NCBI RefSeq assembly: GCF_030268965.1
Contig: NZ_BSSE01000006.1
Location: 186,001-250,000, forward strand
Direction of reading: 5' to 3'
Length of the DNA: 64,000 nt
Origin: Microtetraspora sp. NBRC 16547
GTDB lineage: Bacteria; Actinomycetota; Actinomycetes; Streptosporangiales; Streptosporangiaceae
Shown here one piece after another: positions 54,870-62,395 of this stretch; positions within the stretch are counted from its first letter, which is position 1; each line of letters starts with the position of its first letter. A program made the translations under genes and the position numbers. The notes below the pieces were generated by a model. That model saw nothing but the letters and a program-made list of their open reading frames with translations, had not been told where the DNA came from and searched no databases.

Positions 54870-55658
54870 GTGGCGCCTGTGAACGCTCCCTCCCGCACAG
54901 ACCTCCGTGACCACCTGATCAGAACGCGCATCGCCGGTGATGTGGCCACACCGCGTGAGAACAACCTCGACAACTACCGCTCGCTGGCCAACCGCGACCC
55001 CCACTACATGTTCGGCCTCTCGTTCTCGGCCGAATGGGACTTCCGCGCCGTGCTGGAGCAGATGGCCAAGTCCGTGGGCGTGGTCGCCGATCCGGAGCAT
55101 CGGGAGGGCCGGGACACCATCGATCCCGACCTGACCATCGACGCGCTGGAGGCGATGGGCGACCGCGTCGGAGAGGTGCTGGCCAGGGGCGACGCCCGTA
55201 TCGTGATCGCCACTGGGCATCCGACGGGCCTGCTCACCATCCACCTCGCGGTCGCCAGGCTCGCCCGCTCATGCGGTGCGACCCTGCTCACCCCGGCCGA
55301 GCGCTGGAGCTACTCGGGCCACGGATTCGGGCGCGTACGGCGGATCCGCTATCTCGACGACGTCGCGATGCTGGACGACGGGTCGGCGCTGGTGCACACC
55401 CACGACGCGGATCCGATGCGCGCCATCCTGGCCGAGGAGCGGCCCGACTTCGTGATCGCCGATCACGGGTGGGCGGGCGCCGCGGGCGAGGCGGGCGTCG
55501 AGACCGTCGGCTTCGCGGACAGCAACGATCCCGCGCTCTTCATCGGCGAGGCGGAGGGCAAGATCGCGGTCGCCGTGCCGCTCGACGACAACGTGTTGCC
55601 GAGATATTACGGTCCGCTGACGGACTACCTCCTGGCCAGGATCGCCCGGCACCTCTGA
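54870..55658 (+). CDS. Conserved actinobacterial protein, annotated elsewhere as phosphatase
   Basis: A 262-aa soluble protein that is conserved next to proC and acuC in streptomycetes. Visible blocks are ARIVIATGHPTGLLTIHLAV, LLTPAERWSYSGHGFGRVRR, DFVIADHGWAGAAGEAGVET and PLDDNVLPRYYGPLTDYLLA. I cannot derive an enzyme activity from these; homologues carry the label 'phosphatase' without a clear basis that I know. The GTG at 54870 has GAGGAG upstream. Confidence 0.65.
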   Translation: MAPVNAPSRTDLRDHLIRTRIAGDVATPRENNLDNYRSLANRDPHYMFGLSFSAEWDFRAVLEQMAKSVGVVADPEHREGRDTIDPDLTIDALEAMGDRVGEVLARGDARIVIATGHPTGLLTIHLAVARLARSCGATLLTPAERWSYSGHGFGRVRRIRYLDDVAMLDDGSALVHTHDADPMRAILAEERPDFVIADHGWAGAAGEAGVETVGFADSNDPALFIGEAEGKIAVAVPLDDNVLPRYYGPLTDYLLARIARHL

Positions 55659-55969
55659 CCGCGTAACGGACTGTCCGTTTCGCGCATTTCGCGGCCCCCT
55701 TTGCCCCGGTCTGCCGGGCGTTTGCCAACTCTTTCGTGTGCCGGGGCGACTCTTATGTGAGAGAAGTTGGTCCGTTCCAAGATTGAGGCGAGGGGCACGA
55801 CCCGGCTGCTGCCAGGGAGTTTCTCCATTTTGACGGCATAAGGCTGCGGTGACTGATGAAATGGGGGGTTTGCCTAATCGCAGTCCCGACTTACGCTGAC
55901 GGAAGTACACGTGCGTGAGCGATGGCACCAGTGGGGATAACCCGGAAACACGTGCGGAAGAGGCGTCCG
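55659..55969 (+). other. 311-bp gap upstream of the small HTH gene
   Basis: No gene is seen. The sequence is less GC-rich than average. ACACGTGCG occurs twice (55907-55915 and 55948-55956). A weak TTTGCC/TACGCT pair with 17-bp spacing lies at about 55869-55897 and could be the promoter of the HTH gene. Confidence 0.4.
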
Positions 55970-56173
55970 ATGGGTGCAGGCGAAAGACCTCTCAGCGAGG
56001 TGAAGTTCCTGACGGTGGCGGAAGTCGCCACGGTCATGCGAGTGTCCAAGATGACGGTGTACCGGCTCGTCCACTCAGGTGAGCTGCCGGCCATCCGTGT
56101 CGGCCGATCCTTCAGGGTGCCCGAGCAGGCGGTACACGACTATCTCAGGGATGCGTTCATCGAGGCTGGATGA
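55970..56173 (+). CDS. Small excisionase-family HTH protein (BldC/MerR-like)
   Basis: A 67-aa DNA-binding protein. The HTH is KFLTVAEVATVMRVSKMTVY, then RLVHSGELPAIRVGRSFRVP as the wing. It resembles BldC and excisionase-type proteins, which are single MerR-like domains. The ATG at 55970 has AGAGG upstream. No phage genes are near, and the gene is conserved next to bS22 in streptomycetes, so it is probably a chromosomal regulator. Confidence 0.88.
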   Translation: MGAGERPLSEVKFLTVAEVATVMRVSKMTVYRLVHSGELPAIRVGRSFRVPEQAVHDYLRDAFIEAG

Positions 56174-56334
56174 CACGCCGAGGCGGTCCGGACCCGCGCT
56201 GACCAGGCGCGGGATCGGGCATCGGCCACGCGGTGTCCCCCAGGGGGCGATCGACCGTGGATCGCCGGTAGTCTGTTGTGCCGGTGTGCGCTCGCGCACC
56301 GGTCTGGCATTCTCTACCTTCACCTGGGGGTCCC

Positions 56335-56433
56335 GTGGGCTCTGTGATCAAGAAGCGCCGCAAGCGCATGGCCAAGAAGAAGCACCGCAAGCTGCTCAAG
56401 AAGACCCGCATCCAGCGGCGTAACAAGAAGTAG
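56335..56433 (+). CDS. Ribosomal protein bS22 (AURKAIP1/COX24 domain)
   Basis: A 32-aa, highly basic protein: [20 protein letters not shown] with a [10 protein letters not shown] tail. This matches the actinobacterial small-subunit protein bS22, first seen in mycobacterial ribosome structures. The GTG at 56335 has GGGGG upstream. It sits between the small HTH gene and the epimerase gene, its usual place in streptomycetes. It is easy to miss because of its size. Confidence 0.9.
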   Translation: MGSVIKKRRKRMAKKKHRKLLKKTRIQRRNKK

Positions 56434-56508
56434 TACGGAGCGCGCACCGGTCCCGAGGGGCCGGGCGACCGAACACCATTCCCCCACCAGTCCCCCAGTG
56501 AGGCGACG

Positions 56509-57504
56509 ATGACCCACACCGTGTTGGTCACCGGGGTCTCGCGTCACATCGGAGCACGAGTGGCGAGCGTGCTCGCCGCCGACCCGGGCATCGGCCGGGT
56601 CATCGGAGTGGACACGGTTCCGCCATCGCCGACCCGAGACGGCGGCTCACTGTTCGGTCGCACCGAGTTCGTCCGCGTCGATCTGCGCAGTCCGGACATC
56701 GCGCAGGTCATCGCGGCGGCGAACGTCGATGTCGTCGTGCACATGAGCCTGGTCAGCGGCCCCGCCAGGAGCCGGTCGGCCATGAAAGAGCACAACGTCA
56801 TCGGCGCGATGCAGCTGCTCGGCGCGTGCCAGCGGTCCGCGACCGTGCGCAGGGTCGTGGTGCGGTCCACGACCGCCGTGTACGGCTCCGCGCCGAACGA
56901 TCCCGCTGTGTTCACGGAGGACGGCGAGCCCGCCGAGGTGCCGCACTCGGGGTACGCCAAGGACGCCAGCGACGTCGAGGGCTACGTCCGGGGCTTCGCC
57001 AGGCGGCGTCCCGACGTGGTCACCTCGACGCTCCGTTTCGCCAACTTCATGGGTCCCGGGGTGGACTCACCCCTCACCCGGTACTTCACGCAGCCGGTTC
57101 TGCCGACGGTGTTCGGTTTTGACCCCCGGTTGCAGTTCGTACACGAGGACGATGGGGTCGAGGTGCTGCGCCGGATGGCCCTGGAGGACCACCCGGGCAC
57201 GTTCAACGTGGCCGGCGACGGCGTCCTGCTGCTGTCCCAGTGCCTGCGAAGGGCCGGTCGGCTGCCGCTTCCCGTTCCGTCTCCGCTGTTCCGTTTCCTG
57301 GGCGAGGTGGCGCGGGCCGGGGGCCGGGTCGACTTCTCGCCGGAGCAGCTGGCGCTGATGTGCCACGGCCGCGTCGTGGACAGCGGGCGGCTGATCCGGG
57401 AGCTCGGGTGGAAACCCAAGTTCGGCACGGCCGCCGCGTTCGAGGACTTCCTTCGTTCGCGCGGCATCTCCGGCGGTTTTCTCGCCACCATGGCTGGGGC
57501 GTGA
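56509..57504 (+). CDS. NAD-dependent epimerase/dehydratase family protein
   Basis: A 331-aa extended-SDR protein. The cofactor site is TVLVTGVSRHIGARVASVLA, followed by VDVVVHMSLVSGPARSRSAM and a catalytic-like SGYAKDAS in place of YxxxK. FVHEDDGVEVLRRMALED is typical of this actinobacterial subgroup, of which the substrate is unknown. GAGG precedes the ATG. It overlaps the acyltransferase gene (GTGA), so the two probably act together, perhaps on a lipid or isoprenoid. Confidence 0.87.
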   Translation: MTHTVLVTGVSRHIGARVASVLAADPGIGRVIGVDTVPPSPTRDGGSLFGRTEFVRVDLRSPDIAQVIAAANVDVVVHMSLVSGPARSRSAMKEHNVIGAMQLLGACQRSATVRRVVVRSTTAVYGSAPNDPAVFTEDGEPAEVPHSGYAKDASDVEGYVRGFARRRPDVVTSTLRFANFMGPGVDSPLTRYFTQPVLPTVFGFDPRLQFVHEDDGVEVLRRMALEDHPGTFNVAGDGVLLLSQCLRRAGRLPLPVPSPLFRFLGEVARAGGRVDFSPEQLALMCHGRVVDSGRLIRELGWKPKFGTAAAFEDFLRSRGISGGFLATMAGA

Positions 57505-58406
57505 GCGACGTGACGCGCATCTCCGAGGAGGGCTCGGCCGGCGTTCCCGGGGATGCCCCGGACCCGTCGGACGACGAGCGGCTCGCCGAGCTGTTCTCCT
57601 TCCTGCGCCGCCGTCTCACCGGTGAGTACGAGGTCGACGAGTTCGGGTTCGACCCCGAGCTCAACGACAAGGTCCTGCTCGAACTGATCCGGCCGGTGTA
57701 CCGGCACTGGTTCCGGGTCGAGACGCTCGGCCTCCAGCACGTCCCCGCGGACTCGGGGGCCCTGGTCGTGGCGAACCACTCCGGGACGCTGCCGGTCGAC
57801 GCGCTGATGATGCAGGTCGCGCTGCACGACGAGGCGCACCGCGCGGTCCGGCTGCTCGGTGCGGACCTCGTCTACCAGCTGCCGCTGCTCGGCCACCTGT
57901 CCCGCAAGACCGGCCACACGCTGGCCTGCCCGGAGGACGCCGACCGCCTGCTGCGCAAGGGCGAGCTCGTCGGCGTCTTCCCCGAGGGCTTCAAGGGCGT
58001 CGGCAAGCCCTTCTCGCAGCGCTACCGGCTGCAGCGGTTCGGCCGGGGCGGCTTCGTGGCCTCGGCTATCCGCGCCGGAGTGCCGATCGTCCCCTGCGCC
58101 ATCGTCGGAGCCGAGGAGATCTATCCCAAGATCGGCGACCTGCCCGCGCTGGCCCGGCTCCTGGGCCTGCCGTACCTGCCGATCACGCCGTTCTTCCCGT
58201 GGCTCGGCCCGCTCGGGCTGGTGCCGTTGCCGTCCAAGTGGCTGATCGAGTTCGGCGAGCCGATCAGGATCGACGACTACGACCCCATCGACGCCGACGA
58301 CCCGATGCTGGTGTTCAACCTCACCGATCAGGTACGCGAGACGATCCAGAGCCAGCTGGACGCGCTGCGGGAGCGCCGTGGCCCCGCGTTCCCGCCGATC
58401 TTCTGA
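57501..58406 (+). CDS. PlsC-type lysophospholipid acyltransferase
   Basis: A 301-aa acyltransferase. The HX4D motif is in VVANHSGTLPVDALMMQVAL, and GVFPEGFKGVGKPFSQRY and VPIVPCAIVGAEEIYPKIGD follow. The N-terminal 60 residues (acidic, helical) are outside the domain. The protein is coupled to the epimerase gene by a 4-bp overlap. It probably acylates a glycerophospholipid; the precise acceptor is not known. Confidence 0.9.
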   Translation: MSDVTRISEEGSAGVPGDAPDPSDDERLAELFSFLRRRLTGEYEVDEFGFDPELNDKVLLELIRPVYRHWFRVETLGLQHVPADSGALVVANHSGTLPVDALMMQVALHDEAHRAVRLLGADLVYQLPLLGHLSRKTGHTLACPEDADRLLRKGELVGVFPEGFKGVGKPFSQRYRLQRFGRGGFVASAIRAGVPIVPCAIVGAEEIYPKIGDLPALARLLGLPYLPITPFFPWLGPLGLVPLPSKWLIEFGEPIRIDDYDPIDADDPMLVFNLTDQVRETIQSQLDALRERRGPAFPPIF

Positions 58407-58538
58407 CCCCTCCGGTTGACCTGGGCCTGAGGCCGTCAGGTGTCCACTTCGTGAAGTTTTACCCGGGCTTATTAGTCCTGGGGTCTAACGATGGAAGCTA
58501 CCCATCGGTATGGTGTACTCCACCAAGAGGAGTACATC

Positions 58539-59573
58539 ATGCATCAAAGCGGGATAAAACGGAAAGTTCTGCTCGCCGGCATGGCCCTGGGGTACGCCGC
58601 GGGAGTGGTCCGGCGGCGTGCGGAAACCGTTCCGGCGGTGGCGGACGGCTCCCGGCTCGGCTGCCTGGTGGGCAAGCCGATGACCGTGATCACCGACGAT
58701 GGTGTGCACCTCGCTGTGGACGTCGACGAGCATCCGGATCCCGAGTTCGCGGTGGTCTTCGCGCACGGCTGGGTGATGAACCGCCACTGCTGGCACATCC
58801 AGCGCGAGGCGCTGGTCGGCCGGGCCACGCTCATCTTCTACGACCAGCGCGGGCACGGCGCCTCCTCGGCCGGCCCGATCGACGACTGCACGATCGACCG
58901 GCTCGGCGACGACCTGGCCGCGGTCATCGAGCAGGTGGTGCCGGAAGGGGTGCCGGTCCTGCTGGTCGGCCACTCGATGGGCGGCATGAGCATCATGGCG
59001 TTCGCCGCCCGGCATCCGGAGCTGCTCGCCTCCCGCGTACGCGGAGTCGCGCTGCTGAGCACGTCGTCGGGCGGGTTGTCCCGGCACACGTTCGGCCTTC
59101 CCTGGCCGGTGGGGCGGCTCGCCGGGCTGATCACGCCGATCGTGTTCGAGGGCCTGCTGACCAGGGCGGCGTGGATCGACCGCAGCGTGACGCTGAAGAC
59201 GCGCACCCACCTCCCGGTGGCGCGCTACATCGCCTTCGGCGGCGGCGCGCGGCCCGATCACGTGCGGTTCGTGAGCGACATAGCGGCGGCCACCCCGACC
59301 GAGGTGATGGTCGGCTTCTTCCGCGGCCTCTGCGGGCACGACAAGCTGGCCGCGCTTGAGGCACTGCGCTCGGTGGAGACGCTCATCATGGTGGGGGAGG
59401 ACGACCGGGTGACCCCTCCCGCGCACAGCCGCAGGATCGCCGAGTCGCTGCCCCGCGCCCGGCTCACGATCGTCCCCGACGCCGGGCACATGATCGGCTT
59501 CGAGCGCCCGAACCTCGTCAACCAGGCCCTGAACGACTTCCTCGACCGGGCCGGCCGCCTCGCGCGCCGATGA
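58539..59573 (+). CDS. Alpha/beta hydrolase, possibly membrane-tethered
   Basis: A 344-aa serine hydrolase. The N-terminus (KVLLAGMALGYAAGVVRRR) may be a short membrane anchor. The oxyanion motif is VVFAHGWVMNRHCWH, the nucleophile is in VLLVGHSMGGMSIMAF, Asp in IMVGEDDRVTPPAH and His in PDAGHMIGFERP. The ATG at 58539 has GAGGAG upstream. It resembles peroxidase- or esterase-type hydrolases; the substrate is unknown. Confidence 0.85.
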   Translation: MHQSGIKRKVLLAGMALGYAAGVVRRRAETVPAVADGSRLGCLVGKPMTVITDDGVHLAVDVDEHPDPEFAVVFAHGWVMNRHCWHIQREALVGRATLIFYDQRGHGASSAGPIDDCTIDRLGDDLAAVIEQVVPEGVPVLLVGHSMGGMSIMAFAARHPELLASRVRGVALLSTSSGGLSRHTFGLPWPVGRLAGLITPIVFEGLLTRAAWIDRSVTLKTRTHLPVARYIAFGGGARPDHVRFVSDIAAATPTEVMVGFFRGLCGHDKLAALEALRSVETLIMVGEDDRVTPPAHSRRIAESLPRARLTIVPDAGHMIGFERPNLVNQALNDFLDRAGRLARR

Positions 59574-59577
59574 CCCG

Positions 59578-59715
59578 GGCTCCTCAGGATGACCCACGCT
59601 CCTGGGGACTACCCCACGCCCCTCAGGGTGACTCAGGCCCCTCAGGGTGACTAGGCCCTTACGATGACTCAGGCCCCTCGGGATGATCCACGCTGCTCGG
59701 GATGAACCCGCGTCC
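59578..59715. repeat. Degenerate tandem repeat of about 20 bp
   Basis: Six or seven imperfect units such as GCCCCTCAGGGTGACTCAG and CGCTGCTCGGGATGAACC follow the hydrolase stop. The strongest matches are near 59621-59660. Confidence 0.75.
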
Positions 59716-59750
59716 GGCGGGTGGGATCCGTGCGCGCGTGGACTGGCGGA

Positions 59751-60617
59751 TCAGGACGAGCGGTAGTGCTTGCGGAGCGCGATGCCTGCGGCGATGCCGC
59801 CGGCCACGGCGCCCGCGGTCGCGGCGATGGGCAGGCCGATCAGTGTGGCCTTGCGCCCCGTGCGGAAGTCGCGGATCCGCCAGCCGTTCTCCTTGGCGTG
59901 CTCGCGCAGCTCGCTGTCCGGATTGACGGCGTACGGCAGGCCGACCAGCGACAGCATGGGCAGGTCGTTGGCCGAGTCGCTGTAGGCCGCGCAGTGGGAC
60001 AGGTCGAGGCCCTCCCGGCGGGCCAGCGCCCGGATGGCCTCCGCCTTGGCCGGGCCGTGGAGGAGGTCGCCGACGAGGCGGCCGGTGTAGACGCCGTCCG
60101 CGGTCTCCGCGACCGTGCCGAGCGCGCCGGTGAGGCCGAGGCGCTGGGCGATCACCCGGGCCAGCTCGACCGGGGTCGCGGTGACCAGCCAGACCCGCTG
60201 CCCGGCGTCCAGGTGGGCCTGGGCCAGCGCGCGCGTCCCGGCCCAGATCCGGTCGGACATGACCTCGTCGTAGATCTCCTCGCCGAGGCGCACCACGTCA
60301 TCGACCTTGAGGCCGGCGACGAAGGCCAGCGCCGTCTCCTTGGCCTTGGCGATGTGGTCGGGGTTCTCGTTGCCGCGTACCCGGAACCAGGCCTGCCCGA
60401 GGGCGAACTTCACCAGGTCGTTGGTGGTGAACAGGCCGCGCGCGGCCAGGCCGCGCGCGAAGTGGTAGATCGAGGCGCCGCGCATCATGGTGTTGTCCAC
60501 GTCGAAGAACGCCGCGGCCGTCGCGTCCGGCTCGGCGCTCGGGGTCGGGACCACCGCCGCGGCCGCCACCTCACCCGCGGTCTCCGTCGCTTCCCGCCGT
60601 CGCATAAGCCGCCTCAT
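59751..60617 (-). CDS. HAD-IB family phosphatase
   Basis: A 288-aa HAD hydrolase. Motif I is [20 protein letters not shown], motif II is [17 protein letters not shown], and motif IV is [19 protein letters not shown]-terminal hydrophobic stretch ([20 protein letters not shown]) suggests membrane association. Members of this group include lysophosphatidate phosphatases and phosphoserine-type enzymes; the substrate is not evident. The gene is conserved in this place beside rsbN and bldN in streptomycetes. Confidence 0.9.
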   Translation of the reverse strand: MRRLMRRREATETAGEVAAAAVVPTPSAEPDATAAAFFDVDNTMMRGASIYHFARGLAARGLFTTNDLVKFALGQAWFRVRGNENPDHIAKAKETALAFVAGLKVDDVVRLGEEIYDEVMSDRIWAGTRALAQAHLDAGQRVWLVTATPVELARVIAQRLGLTGALGTVAETADGVYTGRLVGDLLHGPAKAEAIRALARREGLDLSHCAAYSDSANDLPMLSLVGLPYAVNPDSELREHAKENGWRIRDFRTGRKATLIGLPIAATAGAVAGGIAAGIALRKHYRSS

Positions 60618-60689
60618 AGCGCATCAGCTTAACCGCCCGGTTGGCGGATGACGGTGTACGCGGCGTTAGCACCGAGTGACCGTATTCCC

Positions 60690-60790
60690 CGACATTCCCC
60701 GGCCTTCCACGGCGTTGCCGGCCTTCCACGGCGTTCCCGGCCTTCCATGCCATTCCTGTCACTCCGTGCCATTCCCCGGCCTTCCGCGGC
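60690..60790. repeat. 19-bp tandem repeat
   Basis: CGGCCTTCCACGGCGTTGC, CGGCCTTCCACGGCGTTCC and CGGCCTTCCATGCCATTCC follow one another from about 60711, with degenerate copies on both sides. The array lies after the stop of rsbN. Confidence 0.85.
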
Positions 60791-60797
60791 AAGCGGG

Positions 60798-61508
60798 TCA
60801 CTGCGTGGTTCCCGTGAAGGTGTCGATGTAGGAGAGGTAGTTGGCCGCCTTGTCGCGGTTCTCCCGATCGAGCTTCGGGAGCAGCGGCTCCACCGCCGTG
60901 CGCTGCTCGCGGGCGAACCGCCGTATCTCGCCGCTGGGCTTGCCGCGCGGCTTGACCCGGGCGAGCGCCGCCCGGGTCGTCCGCGCCATGTCGTCGAGGG
61001 CCTGCTTGATGAGCCTGTCCCGGTCCGGTCCGGGCGCGCCGGCCAGCGTCGCCGCCTCCGCCGCCCTCTGCCGCGCGGCCGTCATCTCCCGCTTCGCCAG
61101 CTCGGTGTCGTTCGTGGCCAACCGCAGCACGGTCGCCTCCGCCGCCCGCTTCAGCGGATAGAGGATGTCGCCGGGCACCGAGTCGTACGCCCGGGAGCCG
61201 GTCGCGAACATCACACCCAGCAGCATCGCGAACACCGCCAGCGGGCGGAGCCGTACGAGGAGAGAGGGGCGGCGAACCTCCTGGCGCTCCGCGGGAGGCT
61301 CGGCGGGAGGCTCGGCGGGAGGCTCGGTGGCCGGAGTCCGCTCGGCGGCGTGCGCCTGCAGCAGATCCGCGCGCAGCCTGGCCCGGAAGTCCGGGCGGGG
61401 GTCGCCGCCGATCCGGGAACCGACCTCGGAGATCCTCGTGGAGACACGATCGGTGGCACGCCTCGCCCACCGGGCCCGCCGCCGGTGCCCCGGACGCCAC
61501 CAGCCCAT
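60798..61508 (-). CDS. rsbN: RsbN-like anti-sigma factor (DUF5667)
   Basis: A 236-aa single-span membrane protein. The N-terminal cytoplasmic part (1-85) is basic and has PRPDFRARLRADLLQAHA; an EPPA repeat follows (PPAEPPAEPPAE). One membrane helix (LRPLAVFAMLLGVMFATG) leads to an extracytoplasmic helical DUF5667 domain (SRAYDSVPGDILYPLKRAAE). In Streptomyces RsbN inhibits sigma-BldN and is encoded next to bldN, as here. I prefer the ATG at 61508 (GGGAG 5 nt upstream) over the GTG at 61541. It should release BldN during sporulation. Confidence 0.85.
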   Translation of the reverse strand: MGWWRPGHRRRARWARRATDRVSTRISEVGSRIGGDPRPDFRARLRADLLQAHAAERTPATEPPAEPPAEPPAERQEVRRPSLLVRLRPLAVFAMLLGVMFATGSRAYDSVPGDILYPLKRAAEATVLRLATNDTELAKREMTAARQRAAEAATLAGAPGPDRDRLIKQALDDMARTTRAALARVKPRGKPSGEIRRFAREQRTAVEPLLPKLDRENRDKAANYLSYIDTFTGTTQ

Positions 61509-61591
61509 GAACGCTCCCGAGATCCCCCGTTGCCGATCCACGCCTGTGCCATGTCCAACGAGGTGACCCGGTCCGGGTTACGGCACGTGAG

Positions 61592-62293
61592 CTAACCGAG
61601 ATCTTTCGGGAGCGCGCGGCCCAGCGCCTTGATGGCGCGGAACTGGAGCGCCTTGATCGCGCCGCTCTGCTTGCCCATGATCATGGCCGTCTCCGCGAGC
61701 GACATCCCGTGCAGGAAGCGCAGGACGACGCACTCCTGCTGCTCGGGGTTGAGCCGCTTGATCGCGCGCAGTACGTGCTCGTTCACCATGCTGGCGACGA
61801 CGGCGTTCTCCGGGATGTGCTCGCCACCGAGAGGGGTGTCGAGGATCTCGGCCGTGCACACCTCCAGCCGGCTGCGTCCCGACTTGAAGTGGTCGGTGAC
61901 CAGATTCCTGGCGATGGTGACCAGCCAGGCGCCGAAGTCACGCCCCTGCCAGGTGAAGCCGGAGATGCCGCGCAGGGCGCGCAGGAACGTGTCGCTGGTC
62001 AGGTCCTCGGCGAGCGCGTGCGAACCCACGCGGAAGAAGACATAGCGGTAGACGAGATCGACGTACCGGTCGTAGAGCACACCGAACGCCTCGCTGTCGC
62101 CGGTCTTGGCGCGCAGGACCAGCGTGCGTATCTCGTCGTGCTCGAGTTGTGCCGCCGCGGGGACGGCGGAGGGCGCCTGCCGCACCACTCCAGCGGCGGC
62201 TGGAGGGGAGAGCCCGGCGAACGGCCACGATGTCGGCATCCGGTGATCCCAGGGGGAGGGGAAGTCGGCGTGCTCGAACACTCTAGAAATCAT
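61592..62293 (-). CDS. bldN: ECF sigma factor BldN
   Basis: A 233-aa sigma factor. Region 2 has AFGVLYDRYVDLVYRYVFFR and SDTFLRALRGISGFTWQGRD followed by FGAWLVTIARNLVTDHFKS. Region 4 has RLNPEQQECVVLRFLHGMSL and AETAMIMGKQSGAIKALQFR. Agreement with S. coelicolor BldN is extensive. The N-terminal 55 residues are a proline-rich extension, as in the pro-form of BldN, which is cut during development. The ATG at 62293 has no ribosome binding site; TGTAAT ends 6 bases upstream, which suggests a leaderless mRNA. It is followed by rsbN. Confidence 0.92.
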   Translation of the reverse strand: MISRVFEHADFPSPWDHRMPTSWPFAGLSPPAAAGVVRQAPSAVPAAAQLEHDEIRTLVLRAKTGDSEAFGVLYDRYVDLVYRYVFFRVGSHALAEDLTSDTFLRALRGISGFTWQGRDFGAWLVTIARNLVTDHFKSGRSRLEVCTAEILDTPLGGEHIPENAVVASMVNEHVLRAIKRLNPEQQECVVLRFLHGMSLAETAMIMGKQSGAIKALQFRAIKALGRALPKDLG

Positions 62294-62325
62294 CGCGAGA
62301 TTACACAATCCACCGCGCACGGTAA

Positions 62326-62338
62326 TCACTTCGCGTAA
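62326..62338. promoter_or_regulatory. BldD-type box in the bldN promoter region
   Basis: TCACTTCGCGTAA (reverse complement TTACGCGAAGTGA) fits the BldD consensus TNAC-N5-GTNA exactly, and lies 33 bp upstream of the bldN start and 57 bp upstream of the divergent membrane protein gene. BldD directly represses bldN in S. coelicolor. On the minus strand TGTAAT is the likely bldN -10. Confidence 0.65.
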
Positions 62339-62395
62339 CGGGACGCACCATCGGCTACCGGTCCGCGCGCGAAGTCCGGCAGCATATGGTCCACC

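Noticed and set aside
55970-56173. Excisionase of an integrated element
   Set aside because: The gene is conserved next to bS22 and proC-region genes, and no integrase or attachment site is seen.
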